Source: Alicyclobacillus sp. SO9 (GTDB lineage: Bacteria; Bacillota; Bacilli; Alicyclobacillales; Alicyclobacillaceae). From it: a stretch of DNA of 64,000 nt. Below, in pieces: positions 40,804-50,040 of this stretch; the stretch's first letter is position 1, and every line of letters starts with the position of its first letter. The DNA lies in NCBI RefSeq assembly GCF_016406125.1, contig NZ_CP066339.1, forward strand, positions 5,022,001 to 5,086,000, written 5' to 3'. Under the pieces are notes generated by a model. It made no database searches, had not been told where the DNA came from, and saw only the letters and a list, made by a program, of their open reading frames with translations. The position numbers and the translations under genes were made by a program.

Positions 40804-41010
40804 TCAATGAAACATCCATTCGGTAGTCAAAAAAATAGCTACAAATGCCAAGAAGATCAAGATAGATCCGCTGTAAAATTTCGATGTAAACCCGGACTTT
40901 TTGTCAGAAGTCTTTAACCCCCATAGACTGGTTGCTAACAATCCCACTCCACTCATAAAGACAACGAAAAATAGTCCCATGACAAGCGACCCTGTAATCC
41001 CTATGGACAT
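40804..41010 (-). CDS. Small two-span membrane protein, unknown
   Basis: A 68-residue protein starting at ATG 41010 (AAGGCGG eight bases upstream; a GTG six bases earlier is an alternative). Two hydrophobic segments, GSLVMGLFFVVFMSGVGLLA and SGSILIFLAFVAIFL, flank a basic loop KTSDKKSGFTSK. No family recognised. Confidence 0.6.
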   Translation of the reverse strand: MSIGITGSLVMGLFFVVFMSGVGLLATSLWGLKTSDKKSGFTSKFYSGSILIFLAFVAIFLTTEWMFH

Positions 41011-41131
41011 GCCCACAACCGCCTTCCCCGATTAACTCAGCTCTTCTGCCCGCTTGTTCAAGAAGCCCCAACGAAACGAATTGAGTATTTATGCAGTTAC
41101 TGGTACACCGCTCAGAGGCCGTCCCGTGAAC

Positions 41132-41694
41132 TTATGAACGCTTAGCAGCATGCCCAGACCGATACTCGTCCTCCAATATGCTCATGATAATGGTATCGTA
41201 GTAGGTGTTATTGTAGTAATGTGCGTCTCTGAGAACTCCCTCCCGCTTGAAGCCAACCTTCTCATAAACATGGATAGCTCTCTCATTAATCGAATAAACG
41301 TCAAGATCAATGCGATGCAAATTCAAAATGCCAAATCCATATTCCAACATTATAGCCGTAGCTTCAGTCCCGTACCCACGTCCAGCCAATTGTGTATTAA
41401 TAGCAATCCTAAAGTTCCCACTGCGATTCTTAGGGTTGTCCATATCCGTTATGGCTACATCGCCGATTCATCGTTATCCTGTAGGAATATCCCGAACTGA
41501 ACCCTTGTATCATCTTGGACTGTTGCATCGATATAGTTTTCGATTTGACGCCTTGTGAACGGTCGCTGTGTACCAGTTAAACGCCGACCTTCTAGGTCAT
41601 TATTTACATATTGGTAAAGATCGGTTGCATCTTGAGGCTCAAGACAACGTAGATAGACTTTTTCGCCCTGAAGGTACTTGATTGCTTCAGACAT
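41132..41694 (-). pseudogene. RimJ/RimL-type GNAT acetyltransferase, single-base frameshift
   Basis: The 5' part reads MSEAIKYLQGEKVYLRCLEP ... FGIFLQDNDES and stops. The 3' part continues in another frame with IGDVAITDMDNPKNRSGNF and the acetyl-CoA motif GRGYGTEATAIMLEYGF, ending GFKREGVLRDAHYYNNTYYD. GATGAATCGG at ~41464-41473 needs one extra A to give DEIGDV and fuse the parts. It is therefore a recent frameshift or a sequencing error. Confidence 0.85.
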
Positions 41695-41797
41695 TTAATG
41701 ACACTCCTTTAATACGGTCTTCTTGAGTTTAACTGCTCCAATGCGCAATAAGTCTGAAACTTGCTTTCTGCTATGTAAATGTAGAATCGTCACACTG

Positions 41798-42310
41798 TCA
41801 TTGCGGAATTGCTGCCTCCAATAGTTGGACAGGATACCCTATTTCACCGAATATTTTTACCATCGTGTAATAGGTACTACCAGGGGGATAGTCTTGGATT
41901 TCACCTACAACCTTATATTGGTGTAGCTCATAAAATGTTCGTGCCTGAAATTCAAATGTAGTTAGCAGTACCTTTGTTGCACCCTTCTCCCTAGCGATCG
42001 TCTCTACTTTATTGAGTAAGAGTGTACCTAGACCTTTGCCACGACATCCTTCACTCAGCCAAAAATCGTGAATCTCCAGCCAATTCCAATACACTTCGGC
42101 TGAAATTCCGCCAATCCAACGGTTATCGTCATCGGATACGATAATGGTAATTGGTTGAACCGAACCCTCTCTCCGTGCTTCACGATGATGAATTGAATGA
42201 TCGTTATTGTATTCTCTTATCTTTTGCTTCAGGAAGGCTGAAAACTCTTCTCTTTGTTCTAAAGAAACATCTATGGAATAGTTCGTGGTTATCTCCTCAC
42301 TCTTCAACAA
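41798..42310 (-). CDS. GNAT family N-acetyltransferase
   Basis: A 170-residue protein with a complete GNAT core: IIVSDDDNRWIGGISAEVYWNWLEIHDFWLSEGCRGKGLGTLLLNKVE (acetyl-CoA pyrophosphate loop RGKGLG) and ARTFYELHQYKVVGEIQDYP near the C-terminus. The start is TTG. Substrate unknown; proteins of this shape resemble streptothricin- or aminoglycoside-type acetyltransferases only in general fold. Confidence 0.85.
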   Translation of the reverse strand: MLKSEEITTNYSIDVSLEQREEFSAFLKQKIREYNNDHSIHHREARREGSVQPITIIVSDDDNRWIGGISAEVYWNWLEIHDFWLSEGCRGKGLGTLLLNKVETIAREKGATKVLLTTFEFQARTFYELHQYKVVGEIQDYPPGSTYYTMVKIFGEIGYPVQLLEAAIPQ

Positions 42311-42405
42311 ACCCTATAGTCTCAGAGTTGCAAATCTGAAACGCATCTTTATGCATATATCTACAGGGCTTTCACTTTTCGAGACCCTGTGTCTTAAATA
42401 ACTGA

Positions 42406-43178
42406 TTACTCCTTGTAGGCCGAAATGAACAAAAAGAGGGGAATTCTCAGCCTTCGAACGTACTCCTCATGGTCCAGTTGAGACGGTGAGGGGTGAGATT
42501 CGCGAAGCGATTTGACCACCAATCCCGCTTTTTGAACTGCCGAAAAATAGTCTTCAACTGTGCGGTGATACTTGACCACCGTACCACCAAGCCATGGATA
42601 ATTACGCTCACCCGTCTCAAAGTAATTGTCAACGATCCAGTCCGCTCTTCGTTTGGAGCCTTCTTTACTTCGGTTACAAGAAGTGAGCACGGGGTGCTCG
42701 ACTGAAAAACGAATCGTCCGCCTGGAACAAGTGTTTTATAGACGTTTCGAAAGCATTCCTCAACGTTTTCGACATAGTGGAGTGCGAGGCGAGACACCAC
42801 AAGGTCGAATGAAGCTTCTGGATAGTTCCAGTCCTCAATCGAAGAGAGAATGATTTTCCCAGATGTGCCTTCTAGCGTATTTCGTCCAGATTGCGCCATG
42901 TTTTTGGAGCCTTCTAGCCCAACATACCGACGGCAGCCGAGCTGGAGGGATGACAGACCAAAATCGGCGTTTCCACAACCAAGGTCGAGTATTGCACAAT
43001 TTCTCACATTGCCAATTAATTCCGCAAGGATTGGTTTTTCAATAGTGTCGTTAGGGTTTTGTGACCATGTTCTATGTTGCATATAGGTGCTGAACACTGA
43101 CGGCTGATCGTAAAAATCTGACCCCCTATGAACCATACCATTACCTCCATTCACAACATATACAACTTTAAGGTTCAT
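42406..43178 (-). pseudogene. Class I SAM-dependent methyltransferase, single-base frameshift
   Basis: The 5' part has NCAILDLGCGNADFGLSSLQLG (SAM motif I), SFDLVVSRLALHYVENVEE and LVPGGRFVFQ. At ~42705 a T5 run (GTTTTTCAG) shifts the frame; with six T it would continue FSVEHPVLTSCNRSKEGSKR ... YPWLGGTVVKYHRTVEDYF to the stop at 42406. The restored protein of ~250 residues is a normal methyltransferase. The true start is probably the ATG of MVHRGSDFYDQP. Confidence 0.82.
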
Positions 43179-43327
43179 TCATCTTCTTGAGCTTTTCTAC
43201 CCCACAACGTAATATCCATAAAATATCAATACTGAATAATTATACTTTGACGACACCGACTCAGACCCTCGCCCCCCTTTAATGATAAAGGGCTCATGCA
43301 GGTTTCGCACGAGCCAATGTACTAAAT

Positions 43328-43762
43328 TTACTTTAAGTTGAAAATGCCCTTCCCAGTTTCCATACTTAGTGGCAATGATGAGTGTTCATGTGTTATTGTC
43401 CAAGATTCATTTTCTTTTCTTAAACCGAAGGTAAACCTATTTGTCATCTGACGAAGTTTCTCTCCAGATGCATTGTAGGCTGCGTACAGAACATTACAAT
43501 GAACGAAAGCGAGACTTGGATTTTCCTCCACTACCACATCATTAAAGTCTACCTTAAGTAATACACCCTCATCATTTAAGCCATTAAACCACCCGTTCAC
43601 ACTTTCTTTCCATCGGGAAACGCCGATGCACTCCCAGTCTTCCCAACAATCATAAATATGGACATCAGCCGCGTATGCAGATATAAATCTCTCCACATCT
43701 GTCTCATAAACGGCGGAACTATAATTGGCCAAAACATCCTGAATGTTTGCAAACCTTCTCAT
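43328..43762 (-). CDS. SnoaL-like / NTF2-fold protein
   Basis: A 144-residue protein starting MRRFANIQDVLANYSSAVYE, behind GAGGAG. The pattern of an N-terminal helix with YETDVERFISAYAADVHIYDCWEDW, then strands ending WTITHEHSSLPL, matches the nuclear-transport-factor-2 fold used by SnoaL-like and ketosteroid-isomerase-like enzymes. Function cannot be deduced. Confidence 0.78.
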   Translation of the reverse strand: MRRFANIQDVLANYSSAVYETDVERFISAYAADVHIYDCWEDWECIGVSRWKESVNGWFNGLNDEGVLLKVDFNDVVVEENPSLAFVHCNVLYAAYNASGEKLRQMTNRFTFGLRKENESWTITHEHSSLPLSMETGKGIFNLK

Positions 43763-44047
43763 GAATTCATCTCCTCTTGTCAGACAAACCCCACGGTAGT
43801 TATATCAGTACATTCGGTATAGTCGATATTGCAGATAACTGCCCTGGTCCAGCAATCGACCTTTGCCGTAAGTGAATAATCATCCAATTCAATCGGACCG
43901 GGGGTCCTGGACTTAAGCTCTCTAGATTCCCAGAAACCCAGTACGTCCTCGGGTTATGACAAGTGTTTTCAAAACGTGTGACGTACCATTTCATATGTGT
44001 GCAAGAGACAGTCCCAGCATAGAAGAAGAGCCCTGAAGGGCTCCTCC

Positions 44048-44590
44048 TCAGTTTGAACTGACTACCACTCGTCTCTTTATGTCGTCTAACGGTTGAACCT
44101 CAATCACGAACTCATGATTATCCAGTCCATGAAGATTCGCGTTGTGGTATTGAATAATCTTCGTTGCAGATAGTTCATCTCGATCCGATGTGGAATGTGC
44201 GTCTGCGACCAGTGTCACATGGTAGCCAAGTGAAAATGCATGTCGACAGGTAGTGTCCACACAAACTTCCGTCTTGAAGCCAGCTATAAGCACATGTTCC
44301 ACCCCGCGAGACTTCAAATACTCATCCAACCCTGTCCGAAAGAATGCGCTCGTCGATGTCTTATGAAACACTACATCGGCTTCGGCTGGTGTAATTTTCG
44401 GATGAATGACACTCTGAGTCGCGTCTCCTTGACCAATATCATCATCCATAATGTAAATCACTTCCCACCCAGCTTGGTGGGCTAAGGTTAGAACATTTGC
44501 AATCTGATGCAACACTTGATCCTTGGCATGTACATTCATGCCGTCTACTAAGCCTACTTGACCATCCACAATTAACACTGCCGTTTTCAA
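44048..44590 (-). CDS. Isochorismatase-family cysteine hydrolase
   Basis: A 180-residue hydrolase from TTG 44590, preceded by GGGGAGG. It shows the catalytic Asp in AVLIVDGQVGLVDG, the Lys in VVFHKTSTSAFFRTGLDEYL, and the nucleophile in GFKTEVCVDTTCRHAFSLGYHVTLVADAHSTSD. Family members hydrolyse isochorismate, nicotinamide or other amides; the substrate here is open. Confidence 0.88.
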   Translation of the reverse strand: MKTAVLIVDGQVGLVDGMNVHAKDQVLHQIANVLTLAHQAGWEVIYIMDDDIGQGDATQSVIHPKITPAEADVVFHKTSTSAFFRTGLDEYLKSRGVEHVLIAGFKTEVCVDTTCRHAFSLGYHVTLVADAHSTSDRDELSATKIIQYHNANLHGLDNHEFVIEVQPLDDIKRRVVVSSN

Positions 44591-44646
44591 TACGTAAGTC
44601 CTCCCCGTTGGTGATTTGTAACCAGCACCAACGGCAGGAAGTCGAA

Positions 44647-44724
44647 TCAGCTTGTTACCCGACCATCCCATCGTTGGACACTGGTAATCCCTAAGACTGC
44701 TCCATCAGCTTGAAATCGCGCCAT
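44647..44724 (-). CDS. Possible 25-codon ORF upstream of the isochorismatase gene
   Basis: ATG at 44724 lies behind GGAGGTGGGACAC and opens MARFQADGAVLGITSVQRWDG before a TGA at 44647. The ribosome binding site is strong, but the peptide is short and of unknown type. It may be a leader peptide or the remnant of a gene. The stretch 44725-44934 holds nothing else I recognise. Confidence 0.3.
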   Translation of the reverse strand: MARFQADGAVLGITSVQRWDGRVTS

Positions 44725-44934
44725 GTGTCCCACCTCCTTAACTCCATGCTTTTACCATCGTCTTATTATAACTCTTAAAACACTCAGATAACGACATTAA
44801 ATCCGATTTATTGAGAGAAGTCATATTGACCTGGCCTGCCCTTAAGTCCCACAGTAGCAGCGTAACACCGCCGCATTTTTATGCAATCGTCGCGCCATTA
44901 CGCTTGCTTCCTGGGGATAATGCTCTTCGTTTGT

Positions 44935-45507
44935 TCAGCACGGTTTGCCGTTTAATTGTTGCCACTTTTCACGGCGCAACACATATTCTCTTTCCATCAG
45001 TTCTGAATCGTACTTGGGATTGAAACGTGGGTACAAACGAGCAAGTTCAAAACCTGCACTCTCCATGGATAAACAGGAGTTTGTGTTTAGTTCCCATGCT
45101 GACGCACGTATTTCTTCTACGCCGAGGTCTGTAAATGCATGGTCGTAAACGAGTGACCTTGCCTCCTTAGTGTATCCTTTTCTCCAATAAGGTTTTGCAA
45201 TGCGTTGTGCGTCAAATGTCACTAGGCGGTGTTCGTCAGATATAAACGGGACGCCAATCCAGTATATCCCGACCATCTTATCTGTTTTGGACTCCCTGAT
45301 AGACCAAGCAAAAATATCAGGATGATTTGCATAGGTTGCTAAAACAACATCCCTAACTTCATCTACATCAATCGGAATGTGGTTAGCTGTCCACAAATGC
45401 ATATCGGGCTCTTGCATTGCCTCAAACCATTCTGGAGCATCTCCGTCAACATCGATTGGGCGAAGTGTCACACGTTGTCCTTCGAAACTCTTCATTGGCG
45501 TACCCAT
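44935..45507 (-). CDS. GNAT family N-acetyltransferase (RimJ/RimL type)
   Basis: A 190-residue protein with GQRVTLRPIDVDGDAPEWFEAM at the start, the acetyl-CoA loop RIAKPYWRKGYTKEARSLVYDHAF, and LGVEEIRASAWELNTNSCLSMESAGFELA near the end. ATG at 45507 follows GGAGGG; an in-frame ATG 12 bases later is possible. It is the intact relative of the broken gene at 41132. Confidence 0.85.
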   Translation of the reverse strand: MGTPMKSFEGQRVTLRPIDVDGDAPEWFEAMQEPDMHLWTANHIPIDVDEVRDVVLATYANHPDIFAWSIRESKTDKMVGIYWIGVPFISDEHRLVTFDAQRIAKPYWRKGYTKEARSLVYDHAFTDLGVEEIRASAWELNTNSCLSMESAGFELARLYPRFNPKYDSELMEREYVLRREKWQQLNGKPC

Positions 45508-45626
45508 AGGTTCCCTCCACGTGGAATTCTTACGCCGCTCTCCTGCCTCAAGGGTCTAGGAACGACACCATTTTGCCTTTGAATATTCATGCAGAAAAAT
45601 GAATGCGTCTCAGGCATTTACCGTGA

Positions 45627-46500
45627 TCAACGAGTTGCTGCGAAAAACTCTTTCGCGATGGAGTTGATTTCGTTGGGTTTCTCTACAACACTCCAATGGC
45701 CACAGTCCTCAATCTCATGCAGTCTTGCGTGAGGTATATACCTTATAATCAATCTTTCTATCTCTCTCGGTGATAAAATGTCCGCGCTTCCTTGCACAAT
45801 GGTGATTGGAATGTCACTGAGTCTGGCCACGCATTGAGATAAATCGTAATGAGATATGATATCTTCGCTGATGAGTTGATTTGCGGTAGCATTCATTGGG
45901 TAAGTCGTTTTTTTAGTCAGCGTCTCTTCCGAATACATAATAAGGGTCGAGAATATGTAGTACGCTTTCGAAGTTTTTATTCCCCTTACGTAGTGCCCTG
46001 TCCACCCTAAACAGTCTGAATTTGTCCCTAAGAGAAAGTCTACGGAACAAATTACCTTTGAACTTTTTGAAGCCTTCAGATGTAATACCAATAGCAGCAG
46101 TTAAGAAAATCTTGTTAATGAGTTCTGGATGTCGCGTAGCATATAGCAGTGCAAGCATTGATCCCCATGATTCTCCAAAAAGGCTGATTTTATCGAGACC
46201 TAATTCTGTCCGTAACAACTCAAGTGTCTCCACTTCCTCTTCCATTGAGTATTGGTCACTTCGCTCAGACTTGCCGCAGCCTCGCTGGTCATATAATACC
46301 AACTTAAACCCCTGCGCCATTGGCAAAACGTGTGGAAGAAAAAATCCATGCTCACTTCCTGGACCGCCATGAAGAAAGACGATTGGTTCACCATCCCCAA
46401 TAATTTTCGTATACACTCTTTGACCATTTAAGTCGATGAAGTTCTCAAGAGTCACGCTTCGCCCGACCTTCCCCACATAGTTTTCTAGGATGTTGCTCAA
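45627..46500 (-). pseudogene. Proline iminopeptidase-like alpha/beta hydrolase, single-base frameshift
   Basis: The 5' part has IVFLHGGPGSEHGFFLPHVL (HGGPG oxyanion motif), LVLYDQRGCGKSERS and the nucleophile elbow FGESWGSMLALLYA, then stops after DPYYVFGRDAD. The next frame continues YSEETLTKKTTYPMNATANQ with the C-terminal IVQGSADILSPREIERL and the catalytic His in EDCGHWSVVEKP. One missing base near 45930 separates them. The restored protein is ~290 residues, normal for the family. Confidence 0.85.
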
Positions 46501-46878
46501 TTAGACTGACCCATAGTGATAGAATCCGGAAACCTCTTTACTGTCTTTAACCCCTGCGAACATAAATCGCTTCACCGGATGCAAACCGCAAACCTTAAGC
46601 GTCGCAGGACCTATCGCTTCCCATTCAGCGCTACTTCGCCAAAACTTTACATACCACCATGGAGAATCAATGGTATACATCACCCATGCCGATTTGCCGC
46701 GTAACAAACCTTTTGGTGGCAATCCTTTGTATTCGTAAGCAAAACCGGCAGCCAAAACTCTGTCAAAAAAGCCTTTCAAAACCGCTGGTGCTCCGTACCA
46801 CCATACTGGGTAAATAAAAATCAGATGGTCAGCCCACACGATCAGATCAAGGTAATTAGCGGTCTCCAGATCATACAT
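46501..46878 (-). pseudogene. Fragment of a flavodoxin-like NAD(P)H:quinone oxidoreductase
   Basis: The 125-codon frame contains the core block ADHLIFIYPVWWYGAPAVLKGFFDRVLAAGFAYEY of the Kef-accessory/NQO1 family. The ~55 N-terminal residues with the FMN phosphate loop are missing, and no start with a ribosome binding site is seen. The end (SKEVSGFYHYGSV) also looks shortened. From 46879 to 47111 I see nothing. Confidence 0.75.
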
Positions 46879-47111
46879 ATATGACCAGTACGTTCATTCG
46901 TTTAAGTCTCTCCCTGCTTATTAAGCGCTATTAGTCTATACGGGAGATTGCCAATTAGACCTAGTATTAATTGAGTGAACCTTGCCGTTACCCCGAGTAA
47001 CCCGAGGATCTCCAAATTGTGTAATCATACAGTCCCATTGCGTCAATTGGCTGAATTCTTGCCCTCGTTAGAAGAGAGCGAGGATGCTTAACCGATGCCC
47101 CTTGAACACGC

Positions 47112-47294
47112 TTACAAATGGAGCTTTAGACCTTCGTGTGAAGCTGTAAAACCAAGTCGTTCGTAAAACCTCAAGGCGTCTGGACGCTGTTTGTCTGTGG
47201 TCAATTGTACGATATGACACCCTCGTTCCTTCGCTCTTTGTATTGCGTATTGTATTAGCTGACTCCCCAAACCTTTACCACGCTCGCTTGATGT
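47112..47294 (-). pseudogene. C-terminal fragment of a GNAT acetyltransferase
   Basis: A start-less frame of 60 codons reads SSERGKGLGSQLIQYAIQRA ... GCHIVQLTTDKQRPDALRFYERLGF, the acetyl-CoA binding half of a GNAT domain, ending LKLHL-TAA. The N-terminal half is gone; the junction at ~47300 is followed by the end of the next hydrolase gene. Confidence 0.75.
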
Positions 47295-47327
47295 CGTTTT
47301 TGTCCGCTTTCCCCCTCCTTAGATTCC

Positions 47328-48047
47328 TTAGGAGTGTAAGGTTGCTAAGAAGTTTGTCACATGCGGAAGCACAAGGTCACTGCGCGTGAAACTGGAGGTG
47401 TGATTCAAGCTTGGCAGCGCAACCAAGGTGGCATGGGCTATGTGATGGGTGCACTCCTGAACTGCCGGGTATCGGGAATCTGCCTCTCCAACGAGCAGTA
47501 GACAGGGCATGGCCATCGTCTTCTGAACCTCATTCAAGGCCGGCCGTTCCTGTGCTGCTGCTGCAAGTGCTTGGAGGTCATTCGCCAACACTTGTGGCCT
47601 TAGCTCTGGCGGTACGTGTTGTTCCACCACATCCTCAAGGGACGCAATAAATGCATCGGAGTCTGTGCCATCCACCTGCCGGAAGGCTCCCCAACTGCGA
47701 TCAGCATACGGATGCGCTCCATTGATTAGCAAAGCATGGATCCGCTCCGGGGCATATTTCGCCATTCCGAACCCAATCCATCCCCCCATCGAGTAACCAA
47801 AGAAGTGCGCCCGTTGAATCTGCAGCGCATCCAGGACGGCAACCACATCTCCGACGAATCTTCGCAACGTATAGTCTGCTGCGTCATGCGGTTTGTCACT
47901 GGCACCATGACCGCGGGCATCAATCAAAATGCACTGGTAGTCTCGGCTCAGTGCTTGGACGTAACCAAACTGTAGCCATGCCTCCAGATTACTTGTAAAG
48001 CCGTGGTGCAGCACAATTGGCTGTTCTATGCTGTTTCTAATTGTCAA
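47328..48047 (-). CDS. Alpha/beta hydrolase, probably shortened at the N-terminus
   Basis: The protein has PIVLHHGFTSNLEAW (oxyanion HHGF), LIDARGHGASDKP, the nucleophile elbow FGYSMGGWIGFGMA, LLVGEADSRYP and the catalytic His in LNHTSSF. A TTG at 48047, two bases after the ric stop codon, is the last possible in-frame start that does not overlap ric, but it lacks a ribosome binding site. The usual ~20-25 residues before the HHGF motif are missing or replaced. The gene may be a truncated copy fused next to ric, or be translated by coupling. Confidence 0.65.
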   Translation of the reverse strand: MTIRNSIEQPIVLHHGFTSNLEAWLQFGYVQALSRDYQCILIDARGHGASDKPHDAADYTLRRFVGDVVAVLDALQIQRAHFFGYSMGGWIGFGMAKYAPERIHALLINGAHPYADRSWGAFRQVDGTDSDAFIASLEDVVEQHVPPELRPQVLANDLQALAAAAQERPALNEVQKTMAMPCLLLVGEADSRYPAVQECTHHIAHATLVALPSLNHTSSFTRSDLVLPHVTNFLATLHS

Positions 48048-48048
48048 A

Positions 48049-48768
48049 TTATGCCGAAGCCTGGAGTGCTTCGAGCCGTACAAAAAGAATGTTGTTCTCC
48101 AAGTGAATGTGTTTGAATAAATCCGTTTCAAGTTCTTCCAGTTTACGAAACGTCCGCTCGTAAGTCCGACACCCGTCAGCAGGCACTGTGAAACCCTCTG
48201 TTACTTTTCTGATTTCCTTAATCAGATTTCCTGCATTATCGTGCTCTGCATTTAGTTCCTCATTTAATTTAATGGTCTTATCCAGCAGTTCTGCACTGGG
48301 GTTAGCCTCATACTTCTTAATCAACGGGAAGACTCCTGTCTCTTCCTTGATGAGGTGTTCCTCCAGTTCCATCTTGAGAGAATGAAACAGGCGGTGAACC
48401 TGGAGCAGGGTATCGCCATGGTTCTCACCGTGGACCCGCAGAATCTTGGTAGTCAACTGACTTAGTACGGGTAGCTCCTGGTGGAGGTAGGCGTGGTGTG
48501 TGTTGACGACGTGATCGACTAATTGATGAAAGGGAGCCTCTGTCCAGTCCACCGTATCAGCATCGGCTGCTTCGTTTTGTTCGAACGCTTGATTCAGTTG
48601 ATTTAGAACTTCCTGTGCAAGCAAGCCCTGTTCCTCTGCTGCTGCTGACAAAGGTCTGTCCCCTCCGCAGCAGAAGTCGATGGATTGCTCCTGCAAAATA
48701 TCCCCCGCCTTTGGAAACTTTGCAACAATGTCGCCGATTTTATCCGTCACTGCAAATGTCATTATCAT
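48049..48768 (-). CDS. ric: Iron-sulfur cluster repair di-iron protein (RIC/ScdA/YtfE)
   Basis: A 239-residue di-iron hemerythrin-like protein that helps repair Fe-S clusters after nitrosative or oxidative damage. It has the N-terminal ScdA domain with DFCCGGDRPL (the CCGG motif at ~33-36) and the metal-binding histidines HHAYLHQELP, HGENHGD, EEHLIKEE and EHDNAG, plus HIHLENNILFVRL. ATG at 48768 follows AGAAGGGA. It lies 70 bases downstream of the DUF2249 gene in a likely operon. Confidence 0.92.
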   Translation of the reverse strand: MIMTFAVTDKIGDIVAKFPKAGDILQEQSIDFCCGGDRPLSAAAEEQGLLAQEVLNQLNQAFEQNEAADADTVDWTEAPFHQLVDHVVNTHHAYLHQELPVLSQLTTKILRVHGENHGDTLLQVHRLFHSLKMELEEHLIKEETGVFPLIKKYEANPSAELLDKTIKLNEELNAEHDNAGNLIKEIRKVTEGFTVPADGCRTYERTFRKLEELETDLFKHIHLENNILFVRLEALQASA

Positions 48769-48838
48769 CTGTCCCTTCTCTGATTTTTATTTTGCTTGGC
48801 TCTCTTCTCTCCACTGCCCATTTTCTAATGCAATCTCG

Positions 48839-49126
48839 TTACATTTTCACTGCCATGAGTCTAACGTGGGCTGCGCCCATTTGGTTCACCACCACGTTCA
48901 GTCCCATACCTTCCAATGCGTTGATTAAGGGCTGCGTTCTGTGGGGTACGTGAATCTCTACTACCGTATTGGGCGGAGCCGTGTCAACGACTTGGAGAAT
49001 CTCACCGCGAGGATGATGACCTTGCATTATCAGCTGACGAACGTCCATCGTAATGTGATTGTCTTGGCGTACGACTTCTACCACTTTGAGTCCCTCCTTG
49101 ATTGCTGTGGCATCTTGTAGGTTCAT
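48839..49126 (-). CDS. DUF2249 domain protein
   Basis: A 95-residue protein whose ITMDVRQLIMQGHHPRGEIL and PPNTVVEIHVPHRTQPLINALEGMG match the DUF2249 fold, small TusA-like proteins often linked to hemerythrin or nitric-oxide response genes. It precedes ric on the same strand. The start is uncertain: ATG 49126 has only a distant AAGGAG. An FNR-type site lies just upstream. Confidence 0.75.
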   Translation of the reverse strand: MNLQDATAIKEGLKVVEVVRQDNHITMDVRQLIMQGHHPRGEILQVVDTAPPNTVVEIHVPHRTQPLINALEGMGLNVVVNQMGAAHVRLMAVKM

Positions 49127-49152
49127 CTTATGGCAATTCGCAGGTTGACTCC

Positions 49153-49166
49153 TTGACGCAAATCAA
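49153..49166. promoter_or_regulatory. FNR-type dyad before the DUF2249-ric operon
   Basis: TTGACGCAAATCAA fits TTGAT-N4-ATCAA with one mismatch and is 13/14 identical to the site at 55298. It is only 27 bases upstream of the proposed start codon, too close for classical activation at -41.5. It may repress, or the start may lie further in. About two such one-mismatch sites are expected by chance in 64 kb, so this site alone is weak. Confidence 0.4.
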
Positions 49167-49240
49167 GTATTGAAAAAAAGTGAGTGGAATTGTGACAATC
49201 AGGGTTGAAGAAAGGAGCTTGGAAATGCAGCAGTTCCTTG

Positions 49241-49271
49241 AAACAAAACGAGGGCGAGAGAAATCCCGCCC
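49241..49271 (-). terminator. Intrinsic terminator of the pentapeptide gene
   Basis: On the minus strand GGGCG and CGCCC pair around ~10 bases and are followed by TCGTTTTGTTTC, ~40 bases after the stop codon at 49309. Confidence 0.65.
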
Positions 49272-49308
49272 GTTGAGGGTCTACATATCCCTAGCTCTCT
49301 TGATTCTT

Positions 49309-50025
49309 TTACTCCACCGTGACATTCTCAAGCTTTGCACCGTAACCTTGGAGAATGGCATAAGTCAGTTTGTCCATGACTGCGCCGTCAAAATCTGCCT
49401 TCTTCACGTTTGTTTTAAACGACACGTTCATAAGCGTCGCATTCTTAAATGTCGTCCCCTTCAGTCCTGCCTTATTAAAGACGGTCTGGTTTAAGGTCAG
49501 TCCATCAAACGATACAGATGAAAGATTTGAGGAACTGAAATCTGTTCCATCGAGCCTTGCGTCTTTAAAACTGGCTCCTTTAAGGTTTGCAGCCGTTATT
49601 TTCGTTCGCGTGAGGTTTGCACCGTCAAATTTGACATTTTCCAAATTGCTGGCCTTAAAACTGCTCTCTGACAAATCGGCGCCGCTAAAGTCCGAATTTC
49701 TTAAGTTGCTGGCATTAAACTTTCCGTCATGTACAGTAACTTGTCGAAGGTCAGAGTTCTCCAGATTGCTCATAGACAAATTCATACCAACTGCCTGTTG
49801 CATCTGTCTGGAATTCTCACCAATGGCTCCAATGAGCTCTGACACTTCTCCAATTGAATTAACGGTCATCTCCAGTGCGGTCTCATCGTCGTACCCTTCT
49901 TCCTTCAAATCTTGCATTCTTTCTTGCAAATTTTGAAGGAGCTCTTCTTTCAACTCCACCATCGTTTTCAGTTCTTCGTGAGACGAAAAGACTTTGTCGA
50001 GGTGCTCCCTTAATGTATCCGTCAT
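49309..50025 (-). CDS. Pentapeptide-repeat protein with a permease-prefix-like N-terminus
   Basis: 238 residues. The first ~75 resemble the prefix domain found in PadR-linked regulators (LQNLQERMQDLKEEGYDDETALEMTVNSIG). From about residue 85 to 230 the protein is a quadrilateral beta helix of pentapeptide repeats: LENSDLRQV, FNASNLRNSDFSGADLSESSF, FDGANLTRTKITAANLKGASF and so on. It follows the padR gene directly, as expected for its target. The role is unknown; similar prefix proteins carry beta-sandwich domains instead. Confidence 0.85.
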   Translation of the reverse strand: MTDTLREHLDKVFSSHEELKTMVELKEELLQNLQERMQDLKEEGYDDETALEMTVNSIGEVSELIGAIGENSRQMQQAVGMNLSMSNLENSDLRQVTVHDGKFNASNLRNSDFSGADLSESSFKASNLENVKFDGANLTRTKITAANLKGASFKDARLDGTDFSSSNLSSVSFDGLTLNQTVFNKAGLKGTTFKNATLMNVSFKTNVKKADFDGAVMDKLTYAILQGYGAKLENVTVE

Positions 50026-50040
50026 ATTTCATTCCCCTTC

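Noticed and set aside
43800-43994. 64-codon minus-strand frame
   Set aside because: No ribosome binding site and no recognisable domain; likely chance, or the trace of a lost gene.
49180-49494. 104-codon plus-strand frame with AAAGGAG before an internal ATG
   Set aside because: It overlaps the pentapeptide gene antisense and contains that gene's terminator; the protein looks random.
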